A DNA stretch of 64,000 nucleotides from Piezodorus guildinii. Lineage: Eukaryota > Arthropoda > Insecta > Hemiptera > Pentatomidae. The translations under genes and the position numbers were made by a program. Below the pieces are notes generated by a model that ran no database searches, was not told the origin of the DNA, and saw only the letters and a list, made by a program, of their open reading frames with translations. Numbering within the stretch: the stretch's first letter is position 1; the number at the start of each line of letters is the position of its first letter. The DNA lies in the NCBI GenBank assembly GCA_023052935.1, contig CM041297.1, positions 107,995,563 to 108,059,562 of the forward strand. Direction: 5' to 3'. Shown here in pieces: positions 11,136-21,680 of the stretch.

Positions 11136-12469
11136 ATAGATTTCGTGTTTGCATAAATTTAATCAAGTGGAAATAAATTTGTAAAGTAATAAAATATAAC
11201 GTAGAATAACAAAACATTATATAAAAGTTGAAAGTGATACTAAATTATTTTAAATAAATACCGAGCTATTTAAGAGATATTAATATAAATAACTATTTTT
11301 TTTTTTCAAAAGGCAACGTTAATAAGAAATTATTAATGGTGAAAGACTATTTGAAAACTTGTATAGTTGCCAACAGCCTGTAAAAAATAAAAAAAATAAA
11401 GAAGATTTACTATAAATAGAAACTAAGTTGTTTGATTTAGAATCAATTAATTACATTAGAATGTATGATTTCAAGAATTCTGTACTTGCAGTTGCACTTT
11501 TTATTAATATGACTAATAAAAAGTTTTATAAATGAAAACTTTTTTTTCAGACTTGGTGTATTATCTTAGTTCTATTATAAAAGATTTCTTCAGTGTTTTT
11601 TTCTCCTTCGAATATTTAATGCTTCAAAGTTAAAATACCTAAATATAATAATAAGTTTCAACAACAATTTTTATTGAGTATAATTACAATCTGTCCCAAT
11701 TTGGACATCAATAGTAGTGCTGAAAGATATCATACATACTACATTCATACAATATTTACACGGCATAAAAATACAATAAAATATATAAATATAATAATAA
11801 ACATGTAAATGTAGTATCGGAATGATTATCTAAATTCTTCATTTTTCATATTTAAATATTTTTTATTACTGTTAACAATGAAAGATGGCAAATTAATAAT
11901 AATAATAATAAACAAAATTAAAGATGCTATACAGACAATTTCATTGAGGAAAAAACATATGAAATATTAAAGAACATTATTTTATACATTGATTTCATGG
12001 GTAGCAAATATATCTGCTGTTATATTATACAATGGCACTTATGATTGGTAGATTTTGAAAAAGAAATTGCCGTAACATTCCGAATATATATCTATATTAA
12101 ATATTTACTTTTATTTTCTATATCTACTTTTATTATTTTGGGCCAAATTAACTACACATACACCTTTTTAGGAGACTTGGTTATTTGGGCTTAAAAGATC
12201 TTAAACGATTTGAAAGTTAGGTTTCGGATTGTAATGATTCACCTTATTGTAAATTTCAGGAGAGAGAAAAAAAAAATGTTTTTTTAAAAGTTATTTAAAA
12301 AAAGGAAACACAATAAATAAACGTATGAAAATGACGATTTTAATATTATAAGGACTATTTTAATTTTTTTTTTCAAGTTCAATTTTTAACAAGCGACTGG
12401 AAGTTCTATAGCCTTTTTTATCTAAATCATCAAGACTAATCAAATTTACAGAAACTAGGTACATATATA
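11136..12469. other. AT-rich noncoding stretch
   Basis: I see no gene or named repeat beyond short homopolymers and a small AAT run near 11898. Confidence 0.55.
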
Positions 12470-12512
12470 TACCTACTTAAACCCACATGGACTTACGCCT
12501 GGTTCGCCAAAA

Positions 12513-12583
12513 AAGACTGACATACTACAACTGCAATAATTTCAATAACAATATTGAAGTCTCGTAACACAGCTCCTTCATAC
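12513..12583. repeat. Left copy of ~71-bp target-site duplication
   Basis: AAGACTGACATACTACAACT to CTCCTTCATAC recurs at 13771-13842 with one substitution and a short indel. The pair exactly brackets the RTE-like LINE. Confidence 0.85.
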
Positions 12584-13770
12584 TTCTTCTTCTTCTTTTG
12601 CATCACCCTGTAGTGCCTTTCAGCGTAGGGGAGCGTTTAGCCAAGATTGCCAATGTTCCCTGTTGTATGCTAGATTTCTGGCTTGGCGAATATTTTTATT
12701 TCGTTTCTTGCACAAACGGTCTACGTACTCCAGGTACGACATTCTTGGTCGGCCACGGGGTCTTTTACCAACGGGAATATAGTCCATGGTTTTCAATGGA
12801 TCTCTGTGTCCCTCCATCCGGACAACATGTCCAAACCACTTAAGCTGCCGAGTTTCCAGTACATCCTTCATTGAGGGAACTCCTAACTCCTCTCTGATCT
12901 TATCATTGCGGATGCAGTCCCGTCTTGTTCTCCCTGCGATTCTTCGGAGAAATCTCATCTCCGCAGCAATGATTTTGCTCTCCAGTTTGCTAGTCATCAC
13001 CCAGCTTTCTGCACCATAAAGGAGTATAGGAAGGTACACCGCCTTAAAGATGTGCAGTTTCACATTTCTGCTGACTTCTCTCTTCCCGATCACTTTATTG
13101 CAGATCTGGTAGTATACAGCGTTGGCCTTGCTTATCCTGTTCACTATTTCTGAGTCTACTTTCCCAGATCTATGCATAACAGTGCCGAGGTAGGTGAAAT
13201 CTGACACCTCTTCCATCGCTTCTCCATTGCAGTATACCAAAACATCTTCCTGTACCCTTCCAACCTGTAAGATCTTACTCTTGCTGGTACTGATGGTCAT
13301 GCCCTTCCTGCGGAGCTCTTCATTCCATTCGTCAACTGCTTGCTGCAATTTCTCTACAGAATCTGCAATCAGGACAATATCGTCCGCATACAGGAGAAGC
13401 TGTATCACGACTGGAAGCAGATTCCTTCGCCCTAGGAAAGTCCTTTCTGTTCGCCTTTTGCAGATTGCAGCTAGTTCATCCATATATAATGTGAATAGCA
13501 ATGGGCTTAAGCTATCCCCTTGTTTAACCCCTCTAGCTATGCTAAAATGGTCAGATTCTTGCCCATTCAGTCTCACTATACCCTTTGGATCTTGGTATAC
13601 GGATTTTATAGCTTCCACCAGGCTTCTTGGAACATTCTTGGCTCTTAGTGTTTCCCATATTTCGTTTCTTGGGACCGAGTCAAATGCACCTTGGAGGTCT
13701 AGGAAGGCAAGGTACAAATTTTTATCATGATCCCATGATTTTTGCATAATATTCCTAAGGGTGAATATAT
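12584..13770 (-). CDS. 5'-truncated RTE-like non-LTR retrotransposon, RT domain intact to C-terminus
   Basis: The minus frame runs from the 5' truncation near 13770 to a stop at 12620. It encodes the second half of an RT: AFLDLQGAFDSV (motif A), RGVKQGDSLSPLLFTLYMDE, LLLYADDIVL (catalytic YADD intact, near 13385) and FTYLGTVM. The C-terminus has YGAESW, LKWFGHVVRME and GKRPRGRPRMSYLEYVDRLC, typical of RTE-related LINEs. The endonuclease is absent. The 3' end is a short (AAG)n tract at 12584-12600 rather than long poly-A. The open frame extends to 13882, but its first ~40 residues come from flanking TSD and Jockey DNA and are not part of the element. Clade assignment (RTE versus a close relative) is by eye. 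Confidence 0.8.
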
Positions 13771-13842
13771 AAGACTGACATACTACAACTGCAATAGTTT
13801 CAATAACAATATTGAAGTCTCGTAACAACAGCTCCTTCATAC
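13771..13842. repeat. Right copy of ~71-bp target-site duplication
   Basis: Partner of 12513-12583. It differs by one A/G substitution and a CAACA/CAC indel. It lies at the 5' truncation point of the minus-strand LINE. Confidence 0.85.
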
Positions 13843-14035
13843 GCAAACAGCAAATCCCAACATAAGGACTTACAGCAACCATTAGTTGGCCAACACATAC
13901 TGTTGGGAATAGAGAGCCTTTTCGTAGTAAACTGCACGGACCCTACAATAGACATTTCAATTGCTGAAATACTTGTTAGAAGAAGGTTGAAAAAAAGGTG
14001 GATGATAGACCTCCTCTGCTAAATTAAAGCCTAGG

Positions 14036-14484
14036 AAGGAGCGCTGATGCATGCAGGGCACTTTCCTCCCCCATGATTATCACGTCTGCTGCTGAAGTTT
14101 TATATTGCACATTTCCTTATTGTTAGATAACTTCTGACAGGTGCGAATAAAAAAGTATGAAGATAAAAATAAAACAAGCCAAGGGGTTTATTCAACCTTA
14201 AGGTAGCTATTTTAAGAAGGTTATTCAACAACAAGGGGTGATGAATAAGGTCTATAATAAATTAAATGTTTAGGTCGCGGTGTAAGGTATACTGTTCGGA
14301 GGACTTTGGATTGTAAGGATTGAAATGCGTTTTATATTAGAAAATTTGGCTGTCCCCCACAGTTCAAGTCTATAACTCACTTTGTAGGTTTCCTTACTGT
14401 CTTATGAATTAGCACTTAGTTTTCAATAGAAAGTGGAGATTTTCTGTTTAAAAGTCTGTCTAATTGGCCTAATCGTCGTACAGG
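14036..14484. other. Noncoding flank
   Basis: It includes what may be the 3' tail of the Jockey fossil (to about 14160) and otherwise nothing recognisable. Confidence 0.4.
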
Positions 14485-15323
14485 GGCCAAATTACCAATT
14501 TAGGTGGACAAAAGTTTGGAATTTTCCAGTGCTTTACCTTTTTATTATTAGTTGGCAAGACCATTAATATTAATATTTCCCGCCATACTGTGTTTTCAAA
14601 TAAATAGTAAATGAATGAATCATTCCTGTTCACAAAAGTGCCTAATAACCGGTAGTGGGATTATTTTTATTTGATGGTCATTTATCGTGTTCAAGGTGTA
14701 TTTAGAGCAAAGTCTTATTGCTTTTATTTAACAATGAACATTGCTGAGACAGGTAAGACATATTTCTAAACTCGTTATTGAGTATAAATTGCAATCTCAT
14801 CTGTAGGGTTAATTTAGCAATTTGTAAATGTATGGCCTTATTCAATAACGAAAAACCATGTAACCCCCAAGTTACCCCAAGGATTTGTTTGTATGATTTG
14901 TTTCATCAATCCTTCTAGTCTTTAGATATTACAAATAATTTTTGCGATTTTTTGCGTTTTGGGTGATACATAATGTTTTTCAGACACAACACTCCGAATC
15001 AAAAGTTTTACAATCTACAATTTCTTAAATGGTATAAAATAAATCTATTAGCAGGTTTTAGCAACTCCGAGCCATAATTAGATTTTTTGTATTATTTTCC
15101 CGTATTCTGAGACTTTAAACGTGAAATATAGGGAAGTTTTAGATTTTACCAAATAAATTTGATTTTTGAACACTGTGCGCTCGTCAATCGTGTCAGAAAT
15201 TAATTAGTTTTCATCATTGTTTATTATAATTTTTTAAAATATTTTTTTACGTAATCTGGGACCCTAAAGGTTAAATATAGACAAGTTTCAGAATTTTGTC
15301 CACCTAAATCGGTCATATTGCCA
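14485..15323. mobile_element. Putative non-autonomous TIR element, ~840 bp
   Basis: Inverted termini of 29 bp agree at 25 positions. The left copy is at 14485-14513 (core ATTTAGGTGGACAAAA) and the right copy at 15295-15323 (core TTTTGTCCACCTAAAT). The interior is AT-rich with no transposase. The target duplication is not clear, so the superfamily is undetermined. Confidence 0.45.
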
Positions 15324-16242
15324 TGGTTAAGTTCTTGTCGTTTAAGTCCAGTATGCAGGTAAAATCTTTTAATAAATAAAAATATTATGACCGAAATCAA
15401 TGAAATGCATTATATCTCTAATATAAACCTCTGCCGAAAAATCGAATACCTTTCGGTTTCTATAAGATAAAGATGAATAAGTTTTTAGGTCAAATATTCA
15501 GAATGAATGTAAAATTATTAACGGAACTGATTTTCGACTTTTTCAAAAACAGGTATAACAAAAGGTAGCTGCTTCAGACAAGTTCTTCTTGTAATTTGAA
15601 ATTGAATGAATTAGATAATTTGGACTAAATCGCTGAACAAGAAGTAGATAATAATTTTTTTAAATATTGATTTGACGGGTGATATTTTTTAACCCTGAGT
15701 GCATCCTGGCTCGTCCTCCTACCTCTCATGACACATGTCACCTGTCAAATTCACGCAGGCGATGTCTCTTCAGATAAGATATCTAATCTTCCTCATCTCA
15801 TTTTATCATCTAGGCGACCTTCTCTAAGGCCACTCCTACAATTGGAGTCTAGAAATAATTTATATTTAATTTAATCATTCATGCAAAAATATGCGGAAAA
15901 AATAAATAAACGATATACATGACTTTGTAGATCTTTTTATCTTTACTGAGATTAAAATAATCAGGATTATTCTCTTCTTACATTTTTTTTTTTATTCCTA
16001 GACGTTTTATATAATTTAAAATAGTATGGAACTTTTTAAAATTTATGTTGGCTTTGGCGAAATTTACAAAAGCTATTTTAAAAAAAAAGTCGCTAGAAAT
16101 GACTCATAATAAAAATATTAATATTGTTAATTATTAGTGAAAAAACTCTAACCTTTTTAAAGTTTGCGTCGACTGGTTAATTGATGTTTTTAGAAATATA
16201 AATTACCTTAGAGAATTTATACACTTATGTTTATGATTTTTA
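15324..16242. other. AT-rich noncoding stretch
   Basis: A GC-richer patch at about 15710-15850 reads, on the minus strand, like a short degraded LINE C-terminus (SGLREGRLDDKMR before a stop), but this is too short to call. Confidence 0.35.
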
Positions 16243-16350
16243 GTTTCACTTACCTATATATGAAATATATAGTAAGGGAAAGTAATGCGATCGTGAAATT
16301 TCCGAATTCCTTTTTTTCAACGGAAATCCACATTTTAGGGTCCCCTGAGT

Positions 16351-16362
16351 CCAAATAATTAA
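16351..16362. repeat. Left TSD of the PLE insertion (12 bp)
   Basis: CCAAATAATTAA here and at 17074-17085 bracket the insertion inside Rep-1. Rep-1 sequence resumes with GTTCCGCAAAAGGGTCT. Confidence 0.8.
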
Positions 16363-17073
16363 TTTGTTCGTTAATTATCAGGCCGATTTGCAAAAGAAAT
16401 TCTTGGATATTTTTACAAGGAAGAAAACATAAATAAACGCAGAATCATAGAATCAATTTACATAACAAAAAATTTGGAAAAATCAGTTAACCACCAAACA
16501 GACGTTGACAACCTAAACACCTTTTATGCAAGTACTATCGAGAGAGTAAATATATAAATCCTTTGGCATCCCCACCCCAAGTTCAGTGCACGAGAACACC
16601 TAAAAGGCGGCTGAAAACTGTTAAGTAAGTTGGAAAAAATGTTTATTTTCTTTTTTGAATAAATAGATCCACTTTTTCAATGGGTGATGAAAAATAATAT
16701 GATATTTTTGAATACAGGTTTTTTTTTTTTTTTTTTTTTTTTGAAAAATGACATTTTAAAAAAATTATGACGACGCTGGTGAAAAGCGGTAAAATTAAAA
16801 GATAATTGAGATGGATATGCATGGTAGGTGACATAATTATTAAAAATAATTTATTATATGTTGTTGTAATTGAATTGTTGGAAATATATAAATGCAATGA
16901 GATTTTAATTGATTACAGAAGCTTGAAAATGGCCCTAGAGGCTGAAACGTCGCGATACTGGAATAAATAAAGTGTTTTAAAAAAAATATCCAAGAATTTC
17001 TTTTGCAAATCGGCCTGATAATTAACGAACAAATATTAGAACAAAAGAAAAATGACGACAATGATGAGAAAAA
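16363..17073 (+). mobile_element. Penelope-like element remnant with perfect 52-bp inverted repeats
   Basis: The left arm 16363-16414 and right arm 16982-17033 are exact reverse complements over 52 bp. Inside, 16393-16557 encodes a short frame with EENINKRRIIESIYI and a stop. This resembles the C-terminal part of the GIY-YIG endonuclease of PLEs, whose role is first-strand target cleavage. Near 16928-16950, TGGCCCTAGAGGCTGAAAC is followed by GTCG: a hairpin plus GAAACGTCG as in PLE 3' hammerhead-like motifs. PLEs often carry inverted or partial terminal copies, which fits the arms. RT is absent. A poly-T run lies at 16721-16742. Confidence 0.6.
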
Positions 17074-17934
17074 CCAAATAATTAAGTTCCGCAAAAGGGT
17101 CTGTTTGCGTGTGTGAGTGTGTGTCTGTGTCCCCGTGTGTAGTAACTCCGGCGCGTCCTATGATACTGAAATTTAACATTTAGAACAACTATACGCCCGA
17201 TATGTTACAAAAACTATTTCGTCAAAATCAGCTGACCGGAAGTTCTACTTTATACTATGCATTTTGCACCTTTTTATGATTTCCTCAAAAACGGCTCCAA
17301 CGATTTTGATTAAACTCGCTAAATCAATGTAAAATTTAATGGGCTTTATTATCTTATAGGTTTAATTATGATTAAAATAGTTTGACAGGGCTTAACTGCC
17401 GATATTTTAAATTATTTTCTCTAAAGTACCTTTTATTTTGTAGATTCTATAAAAATAACCATATTATCTTGTTACCACTAATATGAAACAGGTAAATAAA
17501 TAAGTTAAACGAATTCGATACCCAACTAAAAGAGAAAACTGAAAAAATATTTTTTAATGTAATTTTTGTTTTTGTTTTTGAACAAAAGTAATACACAGTA
17601 ATATACATGTATAATATACCGTTGAAAAGCTAAAGATTTTAGGAAAAATATTATATTATACAAAAGCTTCTAAAATTTAATAAGTAGTGACAAAAAGCCG
17701 ATAAAACTAACTGATTATTTTATATAATACTATAATCGATTTTTTAATAAAACACATGTTTCTATAAAAATTTCATTTATTTAATTCTTTAATGGTTTCA
17801 CTAATTTTTATCTGTGACTTTATTTGAAAATTCTTTAATCGATTTTTAAAACGGAGGTAAGTGAGAGTCGTGTGTTGCCGCACCAGTTTTTTTTATTTTA
17901 TCATACTTCTTCTAAAAAAAAACCAAAAAAAAAC

Positions 17935-18212
17935 TTAGGTACAATAAAACTTAGGAAGGCATTGGATTCTGTATATGTGGATATTCGAACTGTTTCTAGG
18001 CGATGGAGGAAGGAGCAAGGAGATGATTAGGCCGATAACCCTTACAACAGCCAAGGTTTTTTCTTAATTTTTAGTTACCAACTTTCTTTCTAGAGGCAGC
18101 GTAAATCCAACCTGGATCATCCTATATATGACTGAAATAACAGAATACATAATTATCCTGCTACAGCCGGATTCGATCCTTAGTCTAGTTGGAACCGTAT
18201 CGACAAAAAAAC
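17935..18212 (-). mobile_element. SINE-B copy, diverged
   Basis: Read on the minus strand it starts near ACTAGACTAAGGATCGAATC (a decayed tRNA-like box B), continues with TATTCTGTTATTTCAG, and ends with CGCCTAGAAACAGTTCGAAT and a CACATATAC word. This is the same order as at 41160-41448. The copy has many substitutions. Confidence 0.6.
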
Positions 18213-18289
18213 AAAACAAATTATAATAATTAATACATAATAATATGAGGTAGAAAATATACATATATTTATTATTTACCATCTATTTA

Positions 18290-18345
18290 TTTCAGAAGAT
18301 TAATTTGATAATGAAGAAGGATTTATGCCGAAACCTTGTCATATG
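18290..18345 (+). mobile_element. PLE-like stem-GAAAC motif
   Basis: TAATGAAGAAGGATTTATGC followed by CGAAACCTTGTC has the PLE tail layout (AGG stem, loop, CC, GAAAC), with GTCG weakened. It sits beside a SINE-B copy. No PLE coding sequence is seen here. Confidence 0.35.
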
Positions 18346-19092
18346 TAATTTTAATATTGAATTTAAAATTAAATAATTTCTTGACGAATAACTAACGAAA
18401 TGAATTAGTTAATATAATGTAATTAATTTTTAATTAATCAACCTGTTATTAAAATGTCTTATACTCAGTATTGAAAGGGAATATTAGCTGGCGAATTACA
18501 TTGTTCAAAACAGCAAGCAATTATCCTTAGAAAACATTTTAAATATCGATAATGTGAATAAGATAAATAACATTTATTTTTTCTGCTAAAAACTGTATAC
18601 ATTTAAGGAGACGACAAATGCAGATAATTTGTGTAACAATATTTACTAACATGTCCCAGTAAGCAATCAGAATTTACCTATTCATTTGCATTTATGCTAT
18701 TACCATTTATGTATTTATTTATAAATATGATATATGTATGTATGTATGTCTATGATATAATCATTTAACACTAAGAACTACTATCCCCAAATAGGCCGAA
18801 CTCCTTAGCTTATATGTATATAATAACCAATAGATTAAATATCTATCTAATTAATTTTAATTAATTAATTATATACACAAAATGATTAATATTATAAATA
18901 TTGCTTTAGCAAATACAGTTTTTTCCATTTTTAGGTAGCCATTTTATAGAGGCTGGGCGAACCCGAGGATGTTCTCTCTACTTCAGGTGCTCATTACGGC
19001 TGAGATTAAAAGTAAATATCAGTAGTCAGTAGCCCAGTGCTCTTTTCCACACCACTTCAAACAACTCAGAATTTGAATTATTATTAATATAT
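18346..19092. other. AT-rich noncoding stretch
   Basis: It contains a short GTAT/ATGT tetranucleotide run near 18735-18750. Nothing else is supported. Confidence 0.5.
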
Positions 19093-19094
19093 TA

Positions 19095-19239
19095 GGGGTA
19101 CTCACTACGTTTGCTATAGCATGCTATTTGTGCTATTGTGTTAAGTCCATCAATTTCATACAGGAAATAACTGTAGAAACTCGACGGGTTTAGCAAAATA
19201 ACACAAATAGCATGCTATAGCAAACGTAGTGAGTACCCC
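19095..19239. mobile_element. 145-bp palindromic MITE with 43-bp TIRs
   Basis: The left arm 19095-19137 (starting GGGGTACTCACTACGTTTGC) and right arm 19197-19239 are inverted repeats matching at 42 of 43 positions. They are separated by about 59 bp of non-repetitive DNA. Both ends abut TA (19093-19094 and 19240-19241), consistent with a TA target duplication as in Tc1/mariner-like elements. It is far too short to encode a transposase. The near-perfect arms suggest recent insertion. Confidence 0.8.
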
Positions 19240-19241
19240 TA

Positions 19242-19919
19242 ATAAAAAACAAATACTAATTTCTAATGTTAGTCGTAAGCGTGTAATTTTCATTTTAAGT
19301 TCATGTTCAAATATTCATGGAGTATAGACTATTTTTTTGGACGATTTCTGATCAAACTTTGCTTCCTACTTTCCATCCTCGCAATGGCATTGAAGATATC
19401 GATTAGTTAACATGCAGTTTATCCCTTTCCTTGAGCATCACGCTTATTTAAATCCCCTAAACCAGATAGATTTACTGGCTATTCCACCCAATCTATTTTA
19501 CTAGACAATTACTCCTGACCTTCAATTCTCCCATCGTTAGCAGTAACTGGCGATTTCCTATTTGTTTTCTAATAGTCATATAGCATGTTTCATGAAATCA
19601 TAAAGAAATACTAACTGGATTATCTCCCTTCCGAACCAGTTGGGGCGGACATCTCATCTAACAAGTTCCAAATAATTATCACTGAAATACCTCACTCCCT
19701 CAGTTTTACTTATCACGCTAAGTGGTTCCCAAGCCCCTTTCTTACCTCTCAGTAACTCATTCCTATATTTAAATTAACTATTGTACCGCATTTTATGAAC
19801 CATCATGTTCAACTTAAAATATATAATAATAACAATATTTACAACAAATATGACTTATAATAAGTGTTGGTGCTAATATATAGTTCCTGTAACTATTCGC
19901 ATTATTAATTATAAAAAAA
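19242..19919. other. Noncoding stretch
   Basis: Base composition is slightly less AT-rich than the surroundings, but no frame or repeat is recognised. Confidence 0.45.
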
Positions 19920-20778
19920 TCTGGTGCGCGCAGCTCACTGCTTTGAGTTAACTTAACTTCGTTATTTATATCAATTTAAGAATTTTTAAACAAATTTAGA
20001 AACGAAATAAATTGTTAAAGAATTATTTACTTTGGGTTTTAAAAGAAACATGTGTTTTGTAAAATAATCTATTATATTATTATCTACGACAATCAGTTTG
20101 TTTTATCAGCTTTTCATCACTCACTGTTCACTTTTACCATAGTATGTATAAGTTAATATTTTTTCTAAAAACATTAGCATTCCAACCGTATATTATACAG
20201 GTATATTGCTGTTCTTAAGTTAAAAAATAAAAATTGCATTAAAAAAATATTTTTGCAGTTTTCTCCTTTAGTAGGGTATCGAATTTGTTCAACTTGCACA
20301 TTTACCTGTGTTTCAGCAATGCTAATCAGATAATATGGTTATTTTTATAGAATCTACTAAATTAAAGGTACTTTAGAGCAAGAAAATTTAAAATATTGCA
20401 TTTAAGCCCTGTCAGACTATTTCAATCAGAATAAAACCTACATGATATTAAAGCTCATCCAATTTTACATTGGTATAGCGAGTTTAATCAAAATCGTTAG
20501 AGCCGCTTTTGAGAAAAAACGTTAAGAGGTACAAAATGCATGGTTTAATAATGCATATATTTGGCTTTAGTATGAAATTTCAGTTTCATAGGACTTTAAG
20601 TATTCGCGCTGGACTTACCACACACACATACAGAAACACAGACCTTATTGCGGGACTTGGTCATTTGGACTCAGGGGACCCTAAAATGTGGATTTCCGTT
20701 GAAAACTGCAATTCGAAAATTTTCACGATCCCAATACTTCCCCTTACTATATATTCCATATAGAAAAAAGTGAAAGTA
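19920..20778 (-). repeat. Rep-1 copy 3
   Basis: A near-complete minus-orientation copy from TCTGGTGCGCGCAGCTCAC to CCCCTTACTATATATTCCAT and AAAAAGTGAAAGT. The family blocks are TTCTCCTTTAGTAGGGTATC, ATGGTTATTTTTATAGAATC, TAATCAAAATCGTTAGAGCC and ACTCAGGGGACCCTAAAATG. The ORF at 20509-20763 is a chance frame in it. Confidence 0.8.
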
Positions 20779-20799
20779 AAAATATGGATAAAATTGTTA

Positions 20800-20935
20800 T
20801 TATTATAACAATAATAAAACTTTATTCTGGGACTATGTTCCTCAAGAATAACAAAAATGTAAAGTAGATATTAATATTTATGTCTGGCCAAGAAAACAAT
20901 AAAGCTAATTTTTATTTACAAATGTGCAAAAAAGA
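20800..20935 (-). mobile_element. 3' UTR fragment of the CR1-group LINE family
   Basis: On the minus strand GGCCAGACATAAATATT, TGTTATTCTTGAGGAAC and ATAGTCCCAGAATAAAG match in order the 3' UTR of the LINE at 46900-46985 (GGTCAGACATATTATAC, TGTTATTCTTAGGGGAC, CTAGTCCCAGAATAAAT). This is an extreme 5' truncation, leaving only the tail. Confidence 0.7.
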
Positions 20936-21023
20936 AAAAAAAAATAAACATACTAAGACTTATTACATTTAATTACAAAAAATATGGATAATAAACACAA
21001 AACGAAAAAAAAAAAGTTAAGAA

Positions 21024-21680
21024 ACCTTTTTCATTAAAATCAGTGACCGGAATCTACTTTATATCATGAATTTTGCACCTTTTTATGATTTCCTCAAAAC
21101 GGCTCTAACAATTTTGATTAAACTCGCTATATCGATGTAAAATTTAATAGGCTTTAATATCTGTAGCTAACTTTTAATTCTGATTGAAATAGTCTGCAGG
21201 GCTTAAATGCCGATATTTAAATTTTCCTCTCTAAAGTACCTTTAATTATTTAGATTCTATAAAAATAACCATATTATCTTGTTACCATTGATGAAAAACA
21301 AGTGAATATATCATTTGAACGAATTCGATATCCAACTAAATGAAGAAAACTAAAAAAATATTTTTTTAATGCAATTTTTTGTTTTTGAACATAAAACAGT
21401 AATATACGTGTTTAATATACCGTTTGAAAGCTCAAGGTTTTAGAAAAAATATTTTCTTATAAACAAGTTTAGAGTTAATAAACAGTGATGAAAGCCGATA
21501 AAACTATCTGATTATTTTAGATAATATTATAATAGTTTTTTTAATAAAACATGTTCTTATAGAAATTCAATTAATTAATTCTTTAATGGTTTCAATAATT
21601 TGGATCTCTAACTGTATTAGAAAATTCTTTAATCGATTTTTCAAACGAAGGTAAGAGAAAGTCGTGTGTTGCGCGCACCA
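21024..21680 (+). repeat. Rep-1 copy 4, 5'-truncated
   Basis: It begins within the family at TTTTTCATTAAAATCAGTG and runs to GTCGTGTGTTGCGCGCACCA. It lies head to head with copy 3 across the LINE tail, so the two could form a large imperfect stem. Confidence 0.75.

Larger units (their letters stand above)
12470..14035 (+). pseudogene. Jockey-clade RT C-terminus, split by an RTE-like insertion
   Basis: The plus strand left of 12513 encodes KPTWTYA-like residues, and the right part (13771-14035) encodes TDILQLQ, then LVTTAPSYANSKSQHKDLQ and a closing RRRLKKRWMIDLL before a stop. These match the order of the Jockey-clade RT C-terminus: KPxWTYG, IxxLQRFQS, APWYV, then a basic RRLKRxWxxDL end. 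Several in-frame stops make it a dead fossil. The minus-strand RTE-like LINE at 12584-13770 interrupts it. It resembles the fragment at 41630-42145. Confidence 0.6.
16243..17886 (+). repeat. Rep-1 copy 2, split by a PLE insertion
   Basis: This copy shows both ends of the family: TTTCACTTACCTATATATG at the left and GTCGTGTGTTGCCGCACCAG at the right. Removing 16363-17085 leaves about 920 bp and restores the block order. The short motifs CACTTACC near the left end and GGTAAGTG near the right end are inverted relative to each other. Confidence 0.8.

Noticed and set aside
13194..13730. 178-aa plus-strand ORF
   Set aside because: Exact antisense of the RTE-like RT domain (YADD and motif A on the minus strand).
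13771..13882. N-terminal ~40 residues of the 420-aa minus ORF
   Set aside because: Lie in the right TSD and flanking Jockey DNA, so they are a chance extension of the LINE frame.
16643..17094. Two overlapping 84-aa minus ORFs
   Set aside because: Overlap the poly-T run and the PLE inverted repeat. Composition is low-complexity.
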